Positions 55,975 through 62,866 of a DNA stretch of 64,000 nucleotides are shown here, one piece after another. Position 1 is the first letter of the stretch, and each line of letters begins with the position of its first letter. Made by a program: the position numbers and the translations under genes. The notes beneath the pieces were generated by a model. It was not told the DNA's origin, made no database searches, and worked only from the letters and a program-made list of their open reading frames with translations. Source of the stretch: CAIOHW01 sp964432565 (lineage in GTDB: Bacteria > Bdellovibrionota > UBA1018); the NCBI GenBank assembly GCA_964432565.1, contig CAYSOA010000008.1, positions 1 through 64,000 on the forward strand, given 5' to 3'.

Positions 55975-56424
55975 CTAGGCCGCGAGCTCTTTTTTGAGTC
56001 GTTCTTCGCCTTCCAGCGGATGAGTCGTCGTCTCGATGAGGTTGCTGAATTCCTTGCTCAGGATCTTCAGCAGGTCTCCGAACGAGATGATGCCAAGAGC
56101 TTTTCCTTGTGCATCAACCACAGGAATCCGCCGTACCTGTGCGTCATGCATCGACTGGATGCAGTCGAAGAGTCCATCGGTGTCACGAACGGTCTTCGGA
56201 GCCGGTGTCATGAGATCCCTCGCGGCGCAGGTCTTGAAATCCTTTTGTTCGCCGATGCATCGAAGGACGATGTCTCGATCTGTGACGATTCCAACGGGCT
56301 TTTGTTGGTCGTCGCAGACGAGCACGCAGCCGATGTTTCGGTTCTTCATCAGGTCGACGACGCGAGTGACCGAGTCTTCAGGTTTGACGGAAAAAAGTTC
56401 CAGGCGAATGATGGTATTGAGCAT
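55975..56424 (-). CDS. CBS-domain pair protein
   Basis: A 149-residue protein with two tandem CBS motifs: LFSVKPEDSVTRVVDLMK...VGIVTDRDIVLRC and AARDLMTPAPKTVRDTDG...LGIISFGDLLKILSKEF. The first has the VTDRD ribose-binding motif. A helical, charged tail (EGEERLKKELAA) ends the protein. Likely an adenine-nucleotide sensor. ATG 56424 is preceded by GAGGAA, ruling out the 61-residue extension. Paralogue of the gene at 47979. It is divergent from the HAD gene. Confidence 0.88.
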   Translation of the reverse strand: MLNTIIRLELFSVKPEDSVTRVVDLMKNRNIGCVLVCDDQQKPVGIVTDRDIVLRCIGEQKDFKTCAARDLMTPAPKTVRDTDGLFDCIQSMHDAQVRRIPVVDAQGKALGIISFGDLLKILSKEFSNLIETTTHPLEGEERLKKELAA

Positions 56425-56486
56425 GGTAGGGTTCCTCGAACTTTCGTGGGGTGCAATCCACGCGCCGCATTTACCGGGAGGCTGAA

Positions 56487-57152
56487 GTGGCAAGATTCCA
56501 GGCAGTGTTGTTCGATCTCGATGGAACGCTCGTTCACTCTGAAGCGGTCGCCATTCGTTCGGCTCAGGGCGTTTTCGAGCAGTACGGCGTGAGGCTGGAT
56601 GCGGCACAGGCCGAAGCCGTCACCGGAAAGACCTGGTCGGCAGCCATGGAGGAAATCGAGAGGCGGGTGGCCCTGCCGATTTCGCGTGATCGGCTGCTTG
56701 GTGAAATTCTGCAGGACTACCGAGCAAGAATGCAGTCCGAGGTACATCCTGTTCCCGGCTGTCGTGAAGCCGTCGAAATGTTTTCGGCCGTCTTTCGCGT
56801 CGGTCTGGTTTCGGGATCCTATCGCGAGGAGATCGAGTCGGCGTTGCAGAGGCTCGGCATTCGGCAGCATTTCGATCCGGTGCTGGGTGCCGAGGATTAC
56901 ATCGAGAGCAAGCCATCACCCGAAGGCTATCTCAAGGCGCTGTCGATTCTAGGGGTGGCGCCGACACAGACGGTGATCTTTGAAGACTCCGAGCCGGGAG
57001 TTCGCTCGGCGCTCGCCGCGGGGTGCCGTGTCGTTTTGGTGCGCCATTGTCGCTCCCTTCGACCAGACTCACCGTGGATCGATCAAGTTCACGCCACCAT
57101 CGAGACCTTCGAGGGGATGACCTTGGAGTGGTTGGAGACCATCAAGTCGTGA
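56487..57152 (+). CDS. HAD-superfamily phosphatase / beta-phosphoglucomutase-like
   Basis: A 221-residue cytoplasmic enzyme of the HAD subfamily I: nucleophile motif LFDLDGTLVHS (Asp, Asp), a four-helix cap, motif II GLVSGSYREEIE, motif III Lys in ESKPSPEGYLKAL, and motif IV FEDSEPGVRSALAAG. The cap and EDSEPGV motif resemble phosphatases and beta-phosphoglucomutases acting on sugar phosphates or phosphoglycolate. The start is GTG at 56487 with GGGAGG 5 bases upstream; the longer frame would run into the divergent gene's control region. Confidence 0.88.
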   Translation: MARFQAVLFDLDGTLVHSEAVAIRSAQGVFEQYGVRLDAAQAEAVTGKTWSAAMEEIERRVALPISRDRLLGEILQDYRARMQSEVHPVPGCREAVEMFSAVFRVGLVSGSYREEIESALQRLGIRQHFDPVLGAEDYIESKPSPEGYLKALSILGVAPTQTVIFEDSEPGVRSALAAGCRVVLVRHCRSLRPDSPWIDQVHATIETFEGMTLEWLETIKS

Positions 57153-57163
57153 GGTGGGGCGGA

Positions 57164-58150
57164 TTAATGAGGCCAGTACGACGGAGAGAGAATTTTTCTT
57201 GCCTCAGGGTGCAGACGAAAGAGGGTTGCGGGGCGATCTGAAACCTTTGCGCGCAGCTGCTGGTCGATTTGGATGACCAGTTCGTGTTCCTTGCGATCCT
57301 TCCATTCGAGTTCCAGTATCGGTTTTCCGAACTCATCGAGCTTCAGGTCGAATTGTGCAATCTGAAGGTGGGCCAACGCTTCCAGCTCGCTCTCGGGCGA
57401 TCGAGGCAGTGTCTTTTTCGTGGTCTGCGAGAGCGATGTGCTTTCGAGGCGAATCCAGTCGCCCGAGTGGCGCTCCACGGACCATTCCTTCTCAGGGGCC
57501 GAGGCGATGGACGAGGGCCATCGCAGGCGAACCCGATCGGCGTCGTCCAGTTGCCAGGTCAATAGTCTTCGATGCCGCGTACGCTCGAAATCGGAGGCCA
57601 TTCCCAGCATGTCGAGGGCGGCTCCATCGACCACGAGGCGCTGCGAACCGATTCGGGCATAACGTCCACCGGTCGGGCACGGGCTTCCCAGCAGAAGCTC
57701 GAACGTCGTGTCACGGGTTTTCCATCTGAGTTGAGTCCATGCTGGAGCAAGACCGAAGCCGGCATCTTCTCCGTCGGCCGTTTCACCGGTCTTGCGAAGG
57801 GTTCGAACGCTATCGAGGAGGTGGCGCAAAAAGCTGCCATCGGCAAGACGGTCCATCTCGGAGTTTGCGGAGGAGCTTGTCAGGCCCGCTGGAGCCTGCC
57901 GAATCATCCAGCGAGGGGTCACCTGCTGGGGACCCAGCCAGCCGTCGACGACGTACTCTGCCGTCCACGACTCGGCTCCCGGCTCATTGCGGGAGAGAAA
58001 GACGGAACGGACCGCCTCGTAGTCAAATTGAAAAACCGGCTTTCCGGTTTCGAGTCGAGTCTCTGACGGAGATCGGGTGCAGGCCCCGGTCGAGAGGCTA
58101 GCTGCCAGGGCGATCAGAACCCCCGAAAGAGCTGTTCGAACCCGGAGCAT
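57164..58150 (-). CDS. Lipoprotein with DUF4340-like architecture
   Basis: A 328-residue lipoprotein: lipobox LSTGAC (Cys24). The mature part has repeated beta-rich segments (WTAEYVVDGWLG, FELLLGSPCPTGGRYARIG, SQRLVVDGAALDML) resembling the DUF4340 repeats linked to Gld-type membrane systems; the call is tentative. It lies at the inner or outer membrane in the periplasm. Its start codon overlaps the stop of the upstream methyltransferase-like gene by one base (TAATG), so the two are co-translated. Confidence 0.6.
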   Translation of the reverse strand: MLRVRTALSGVLIALAASLSTGACTRSPSETRLETGKPVFQFDYEAVRSVFLSRNEPGAESWTAEYVVDGWLGPQQVTPRWMIRQAPAGLTSSSANSEMDRLADGSFLRHLLDSVRTLRKTGETADGEDAGFGLAPAWTQLRWKTRDTTFELLLGSPCPTGGRYARIGSQRLVVDGAALDMLGMASDFERTRHRRLLTWQLDDADRVRLRWPSSIASAPEKEWSVERHSGDWIRLESTSLSQTTKKTLPRSPESELEALAHLQIAQFDLKLDEFGKPILELEWKDRKEHELVIQIDQQLRAKVSDRPATLFRLHPEARKILSPSYWPH

Positions 58151-58749
58151 TACGAAAAGAATCCGTTTTTCCAGAAATGAGCCGACAACGCCGTGAGTGC
58201 CATCAGTACGCCGAAGGTGGCATAGGCTTCGAAGGCCTTGTTCTTCGCAGCGAGCTCGGAAGAAAATTTCAGGTGCTCCGACTCCGGATTGACTTCAAGC
58301 AGGGCAGGGGTGCGGGCTGGCCAGGGTCGTGGAAAAAACCGGGGGACCAGTCGGCAGTACTTCAGGTAGGGCTCGCCAAAGATGCGCTCCAATTTCACTT
58401 CTTCTTCAAGGATGATGAAGTGGTAGATCAGCGCGAAGGCGACCGAGAGGACGAGCAGAAGCTCCCACTGGGCGATGGCCACCGCACAGCCCAGGGCCAT
58501 CAGGTAGGTGCCCAGGTAAAGGGGATTTCTCACCCACGCGTAGGGGCCGCCCACGGCCGGGCGCGTGTCTTTACGGAGAAATCCGCTGGCCCAGTAGCGC
58601 AGGGAAGCTCCGAGCAGACAGACAAGAATCCCGGGAAGATTGGGGTATTCGCGCGCTGAAAATACGAGCAGCGCTCCTGCAATCCAGGCTGCGATGATTC
58701 GGGGTTTTCCTTGAATGACGTGATGAAACCAGTGAATGGCCTTTTGCAT
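58150..58749 (-). CDS. Isoprenylcysteine methyltransferase-like (PEMT/ICMT) membrane protein
   Basis: A 199-residue membrane protein with four transmembrane helices and the ICMT/PEMT motif GGPYAWVRNPLYLGTYLMALG followed by EEEVKLERIFGEPYLKYCRLVPRFFP, which binds SAM. Bacterial relatives methylate lipids or isoprenoid products; the substrate is not known here. A C-terminal helix (VLMALTALSAHFW) adds a segment not found in minimal members. It is the first gene of a pair with the lipoprotein at 57164, which may assist in envelope lipid modification. Confidence 0.82.
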   Translation of the reverse strand: MQKAIHWFHHVIQGKPRIIAAWIAGALLVFSAREYPNLPGILVCLLGASLRYWASGFLRKDTRPAVGGPYAWVRNPLYLGTYLMALGCAVAIAQWELLLVLSVAFALIYHFIILEEEVKLERIFGEPYLKYCRLVPRFFPRPWPARTPALLEVNPESEHLKFSSELAAKNKAFEAYATFGVLMALTALSAHFWKNGFFS

Positions 58750-59013
58750 GATGAAATCGGCTTATCGTCGTTGTGCTCGTAGCGCAAGCTCCGGCTGAGG
58801 GTCGAAACTAAAGGAATCCGGTCACTTAAGGAGATTGCAGAAACCGAGGGGTTCGGTTAGGTTCCGGCCACTCAAAAGTCAGCAGACAGGAACGGAGGAA
58901 CTTCGCTTGAAGCGTGCGTCCAGCAAAACCGGCTCGAATCAGGGCAGCCAGAAACGAAAGGCTCCGCCCATGGCACTTCAGGGGAAAAGTTCCGTCCTGA
59001 AAAGCAAGCAACT

Positions 59014-59020
59014 GGAGGTG
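59014..59020 (+). promoter_or_regulatory. Ribosome binding site of the E1 alpha gene
   Basis: GGAGGTG lies 6 bases before ATG 59027 and decides this start over in-frame codons at 58835 and 58970. Confidence 0.75.
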
Positions 59021-59026
59021 AAACGA

Positions 59027-60082
59027 ATGTCACGGACTGAAACTTCGCGGACCGTCACCCGGACCGCCGCGCCGCTGGTCAAGACCGGAACGGCCAAAAA
59101 ATTCAAGCTCGACGCCGAGCTGCTGGTCAAGATCCACAACTACATGGTCAAGACCCGCGCCCTCGAAGAGCGCATGATCAAGATGTTCAAACAGTCCGAC
59201 GGCTATTTCTGGCTGGGCGGACCGGGCGAAGAAGCCTTCGCCGTTCCCCTGGGCATGCAGGGCAAGATCGGCCAGGGCGTGCATTACGATTTCTGGCACC
59301 TTCATTACCGTTCCAGCGGCATCCTGATGCCCATGGGCCTCGATCCGATGGGCTGCATCCGCCAGATGAAGAATGTCGCCGCCGATCCGCACTCCGGCGG
59401 CCGTAACTTCGCCAACCATCTTTCGGTTCGGGAGTGGAACGTGGTTCCGATCACTTCCACGATCGAAACCCAGTACCTCACTGCCATCGGCTCGGCCATT
59501 GCCCAGAAGCAGGAAGCCAAGGATTCCATCACCGTCGTTACTGGCGGAGATGCGGGCACTGCCGAAGGGGATTTCGCTTCAGCGCTGGTGTGGTCGTCGC
59601 GTCCGGACAATGAGCTTCCGATGCTCATCATTGTTACCAACAATGCCTGGGGGATTTCGACTGCGGCATGCACCCAGCACGGCGACAAGATCATCTCGGA
59701 TCGCGGCAAGGCGTTCGGTATGAAGACGCGCACGATCAATGGGCTCGATGTCGAGGAGAGCTGGTTCGCCATCAAGGAAGCGATGGACTACATCCGCAGC
59801 GAGCGGAAGCCCTACTTCCTCGAGTCGATCGTCAGCCGCATGTACGGCCACAGCTCGGCAACCGGGGCGAATCTGGTGGCCGGCGAGGCGGATCCGATCT
59901 CTGATTTCGAAACTCAGCTTGCCGCGGCCGACATCATGACGCCGAAGGAAATGAGCGATCTGCGTGAAGAGTACAATGTGCAGATGCTCGAAATGGCCAA
60001 GCGTGTGAAGGAAGAGGTCATGCCGGATCCTTCGACGATCTACGACTACACCTACTACGGTCAGAAAGGACGGTACTGGTAA
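59027..60082 (+). CDS. 2-oxoacid dehydrogenase E1 component, alpha subunit
   Basis: Thiamin-diphosphate-dependent subunit of a pyruvate, branched-chain or acetoin dehydrogenase complex. The 351-residue protein has a 30-residue basic, Thr-rich N-terminus, then the E1 alpha core: YMVKTRALEERMIKMFKQ, the FWLGGPGEEAFAV region, and the ThDP motif GGDAGTAEGDFASAL...NNAWGIST (GDx-NN type). GGDAGT replaces GGDGAT. The C-terminal YGHSSATG is the phosphorylation-loop equivalent. The exact complex cannot be told from this subunit alone; no E2 or E3 gene lies downstream. TAATG overlap with the beta gene gives translational coupling. Confidence 0.88.
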   Translation: MSRTETSRTVTRTAAPLVKTGTAKKFKLDAELLVKIHNYMVKTRALEERMIKMFKQSDGYFWLGGPGEEAFAVPLGMQGKIGQGVHYDFWHLHYRSSGILMPMGLDPMGCIRQMKNVAADPHSGGRNFANHLSVREWNVVPITSTIETQYLTAIGSAIAQKQEAKDSITVVTGGDAGTAEGDFASALVWSSRPDNELPMLIIVTNNAWGISTAACTQHGDKIISDRGKAFGMKTRTINGLDVEESWFAIKEAMDYIRSERKPYFLESIVSRMYGHSSATGANLVAGEADPISDFETQLAAADIMTPKEMSDLREEYNVQMLEMAKRVKEEVMPDPSTIYDYTYYGQKGRYW

Positions 60083-61134
60083 TGGCAACGATGGTTCAGG
60101 CCCTCCGGATGGCCCTTCACTATGGTGAAGAAAATCTGGGCGTGAAGAACATCTTCGGCGAAGACGTTGGACCACCGCTCGGCGGCGTGTTCACGGCAAC
60201 CCAGGGTCTGAAGACCACCTGGAATTCGCCGCTCGACGAGCGCGGCATCATCGGTGCGGCCATGGGCCTCGCGTTCGCGGGGTCGCGCTGCGTGGCTGAA
60301 ATCCAGTTCGCCGACTACATCTACAACACGATCGACCTGCTGAAGCTGGCGGGCAATCAGTGCTGGGCTTCAAACGGCATGTGGAATCTGCCGATGACCG
60401 TCATGACTCCGGTCGGAAGCGGCATTCGCGGCTCGATCTACCACTCGCATTCGTTCGATGCGACGATGACGCATATTCCGGGCTGGAAGATCGTCATGCC
60501 GTCGACTCCGGCCGATGCGTACGGGCTGATGATCTCGTGCCTGAAGGACGACAATCCGACGATGTTCCTGATTCCAAAGGCGCTGACCCGCATGAGGGGC
60601 GAAGAGCTCCTGCCGGGAGAGCCGGATGAAAAGACTCTCAAGTCGATGATTGATGCTCCGCTGGGCGATCGTTCGCAATGGAAGTCGCAGTGGCCAAACA
60701 TTGGTGAACACGAGATTCCGCTCAGCCAGGCCAAGGTCTGCCGCTCGGGCGATCAGGTGACCGTGGTCAGCTACGGACGCACGATGCCGCTCGTGAACCA
60801 GGCCGCCGACGCCCTGGCTCAGGAAGGCATCTCGGTCGAGACGATCGATCTGCGCACGCTCTGGCCGTACGACTGGAACGCGATCGTGACTTCGATCAAG
60901 AAGACCGGACGCGTCCTTTATGTCAACGAAGACACTGAAGTGACGAACTTCGGTGAGCACCTGATTCGCCGTACGGTCGACGAGCTCTTCTACGAGCTCG
61001 AAGCCCGTCCGAAGCTTCTGGCCGGCGCCTTCACGCCGGGCGTGGGCCTTGCGGATGCGCTCGAAATGGCTTCGGTGCCGCAGCTCGGCTCGATCACCGA
61101 GTCGATTCGCGAGCTCGCTCACGAGCGCGCTTAG
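60082..61134 (+). CDS. 2-oxoacid dehydrogenase E1 component, beta subunit
   Basis: A 350-residue partner of E1 alpha. The ThDP pyrophosphate-region motif FGEDVGPPLGGVFTATQGL and EIQFADYIYNTIDLL, with GSGIRGSIYHSHSFDATMTHIPG (histidine-rich active site), are typical. The C-terminal transketolase domain includes TVVSYGRTMPLVNQAADAL and LRTLWPYDWNAI. The last segment resembles branched-chain and pyruvate E1 beta. ATG 60082 overlaps the alpha stop (TAATG). A strong terminator follows, so E2 and E3 must be elsewhere. Confidence 0.92.
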   Translation: MATMVQALRMALHYGEENLGVKNIFGEDVGPPLGGVFTATQGLKTTWNSPLDERGIIGAAMGLAFAGSRCVAEIQFADYIYNTIDLLKLAGNQCWASNGMWNLPMTVMTPVGSGIRGSIYHSHSFDATMTHIPGWKIVMPSTPADAYGLMISCLKDDNPTMFLIPKALTRMRGEELLPGEPDEKTLKSMIDAPLGDRSQWKSQWPNIGEHEIPLSQAKVCRSGDQVTVVSYGRTMPLVNQAADALAQEGISVETIDLRTLWPYDWNAIVTSIKKTGRVLYVNEDTEVTNFGEHLIRRTVDELFYELEARPKLLAGAFTPGVGLADALEMASVPQLGSITESIRELAHERA

Positions 61135-61169
61135 GCAAAAGAGTTCCTGTTTCACAGGGAGAGAAGAAG

Positions 61170-61211
61170 GGGTCGGCTTTCCGGGAAGGAAGGCTGGCCC
61201 TTTTTCTTTTT
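61170..61211 (+). terminator. Rho-independent terminator after E1 beta
   Basis: A 13-bp stem (61170-61182 with 61188-61200) including three G-U pairs, GGGAA loop, then TTTTTCTTTTT. It closes the E1 alpha/beta operon. Confidence 0.88.
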
Positions 61212-61235
61212 GCCGGCGCCGGATATGAGGGGCGC

Positions 61236-61631
61236 ATGTCGATTCGATTTTTTGAATACGCCAAGTGCAGTACGTGTGTGAAAGCCCGGAAGTGGCTCGA
61301 GTCGCGCAAGATCGCGTTCGAAGCGATTCCCATCGTCGAGCAGCCGCCGAAGAAGTCGGAGCTGCTCCAGTGGATGAAGTCGTCGGGTGTCGAACCGAAG
61401 AAGTTTTTCAATACGAGTGGCCTGTCCTACCGGGACGGCAAGTTTGGCGAGAAGCTGCCGAAGATGAGCGTCGAGCAGATGGCCGAGGCGCTCGCAGCCG
61501 ACGGCAAGCTGATCAAGCGCCCGCTGGTGGTCGTCGGTGGCGGGGCGGGCGAGCGGGTGCTCGTGGGCTTTGACGAGAAGGCTTACAGTGAGACACTCAC
61601 GGCAGGCCCGTTCAGGGCTCCAAGGGATTGA
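61236..61631 (+). CDS. ArsC/Spx-family thioredoxin-fold protein
   Basis: A 131-residue protein: the CxxC motif in YAKCSTCVKARKWL, cis-Pro segments, the conserved FNTSGLSYRD and a GKLIKRPLVVV block are typical of the ArsC/Spx/MgsR family. Members are arsenate reductases or transcriptional regulators. A CxxC rather than a single Cys suits the Spx-like or YffB-like type, so arsenate reduction is not certain. A Gly-rich loop (VVGGGAGERVLVGF) precedes the C-terminus. ATG 61236 lies after the terminator at 61170 without a clear ribosome binding site. Confidence 0.85.
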   Translation: MSIRFFEYAKCSTCVKARKWLESRKIAFEAIPIVEQPPKKSELLQWMKSSGVEPKKFFNTSGLSYRDGKFGEKLPKMSVEQMAEALAADGKLIKRPLVVVGGGAGERVLVGFDEKAYSETLTAGPFRAPRD

Positions 61632-61656
61632 CGCAATGCATTAATTTTGCTAACCG
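61628..61656 (+). promoter_or_regulatory. Promoter with GCANTGC element before the deiminase-like gene
   Basis: TTGACG (61628-61633), 17-base spacer with GCAATGC (61633-61639) and TTAATTTT, then TAACCG (61651-61656) and 6 bases to ATG 61663. It aligns closely with 33962-33990. Confidence 0.6.
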
Positions 61657-61662
61657 CTCGGC

Positions 61663-62850
61663 ATGACCGTGCGTCGCAGCCCCTCGCTTGCACTCATTGC
61701 CTACTTTTTAGCAGCCGTCTTGGTTGGGCCTCTCCCCACGTCGGCAGCGGAGGCTGCGAAAGCCGCAACACCTCTGATGCCCGAGGACGGCTCGGGCCGA
61801 GTCGAGGCGTGGTACTTCTCTCAAGAAAACATGCACTTCAAGGACTCCCGGCGCTGGGCCGAGATCGAGGCGATTTCTCACCGCCACGGTTTCAGGCTCG
61901 AGTCGCTGGGCCGCACCTACCAGTGGACCCAGGACGTCGCCCTTTTTGATGAGTCGGGACGGTTTGTCGGTCCGGCCGACTATCCGGCGTCGACCCCGGG
62001 CCTGTCGCTTCCGTGGTTCGATGGGTTGAGTCGCGGCGTCTATGACGACGAGAATCCCGAGGGGCCCTACCGACTGCCGCTTTCGCGGTTTGCTCGGTCG
62101 CGATCGCTGGCGGTGGCGTTTCCTGAAGGAGGGGCGCTGATCACAGGGCGCCTTTCTGGCGGCGAGCCCTACGTGCTTTCGGGCGGAGGGCTGGTCGATC
62201 GTGCGCAAAGCTTTCTGGTGCGAGTGAAGGGGCGCGAGGTGACCCACGACGAGGCTCATCTCGAAGTGGCCAAGGACCTGGGCGTTCTACCTGAAAATCT
62301 GCTCGAACTTCCCTCGCGCCGCCATCTCGACCTGTTTCTCGTTGCGCTGCCCGGCGGCCGAGTGCTGCTCGATGACCCGCGTCTGGTCGTGCCGACGATC
62401 GATGAGGTGCTGCCACAGTCCTCGGGTGATGAGCGCGCGCGTCTGGAGTCCCTGCGACAGGTTTACGTCGATGGATTCGTGCCGTCCTGGGCACGAAACG
62501 CGTCTCCACGAAGGCCCTACGACTCATTCGATCTCGCCTCGCTCGATCGTATCGCCGCCATTCTCTCAACCCGGCTCGAAGTGATTCGTGTGGCGGGACG
62601 ATTCCTGGAGGTGGACTCGCGTGGGAGCGGTACGAGCGAGTCGGTGAATTTCTTCAACGGCTTTCAGGGGACCGACGCTTCAGGCGTTCACTGGATGGTG
62701 ACCAACCAGGCCGAGGGCCTGCCGAGCCTCGAGCGACACTGGCGTGACCGGATTCGGCGTGAATCCCGTGCGAGATCGGTCGAAGTGTATTTTCCCGGGC
62801 GCTACACGCCCGGTGCCGGCATCGACTGTTCGGGCGCGATCGGCCGGTGA
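61663..62850 (+). CDS. Exported protein of possible deiminase (guanidino-modifying) fold
   Basis: A 395-residue exported protein: signal peptide residues 1-28 (LALIAYFLAAVLVGPLPTSA-AE). The second half carries RHLDLFLVALPGG (His221, Asp223) and near the end VNFFNGFQGTDASG and PGAGIDCSGAIGR (Cys389). In the guanidino-group-modifying superfamily (peptidylarginine and agmatine deiminases, amidinotransferases) a His-x-Asp and a C-terminal Gly-Cys loop form the active site, so a hydrolase or deiminase of this fold is likely. Similarity to PAD-type C-termini (NFFNG, IDC) supports it. The substrate is unknown. It is the only gene before the convergent ATPase. Confidence 0.6.
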   Translation: MTVRRSPSLALIAYFLAAVLVGPLPTSAAEAAKAATPLMPEDGSGRVEAWYFSQENMHFKDSRRWAEIEAISHRHGFRLESLGRTYQWTQDVALFDESGRFVGPADYPASTPGLSLPWFDGLSRGVYDDENPEGPYRLPLSRFARSRSLAVAFPEGGALITGRLSGGEPYVLSGGGLVDRAQSFLVRVKGREVTHDEAHLEVAKDLGVLPENLLELPSRRHLDLFLVALPGGRVLLDDPRLVVPTIDEVLPQSSGDERARLESLRQVYVDGFVPSWARNASPRRPYDSFDLASLDRIAAILSTRLEVIRVAGRFLEVDSRGSGTSESVNFFNGFQGTDASGVHWMVTNQAEGLPSLERHWRDRIRRESRARSVEVYFPGRYTPGAGIDCSGAIGR

Positions 62851-62866
62851 GCTCGGGCAAGCCCCC

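Noticed and set aside
58842..58858. Small hairpin AACCGA-GGGGT-TCGGTT in the leader before E1 alpha
   Set aside because: Too short and isolated to call a riboswitch or terminator; leader of about 190 bases shows no other structure I recognise.
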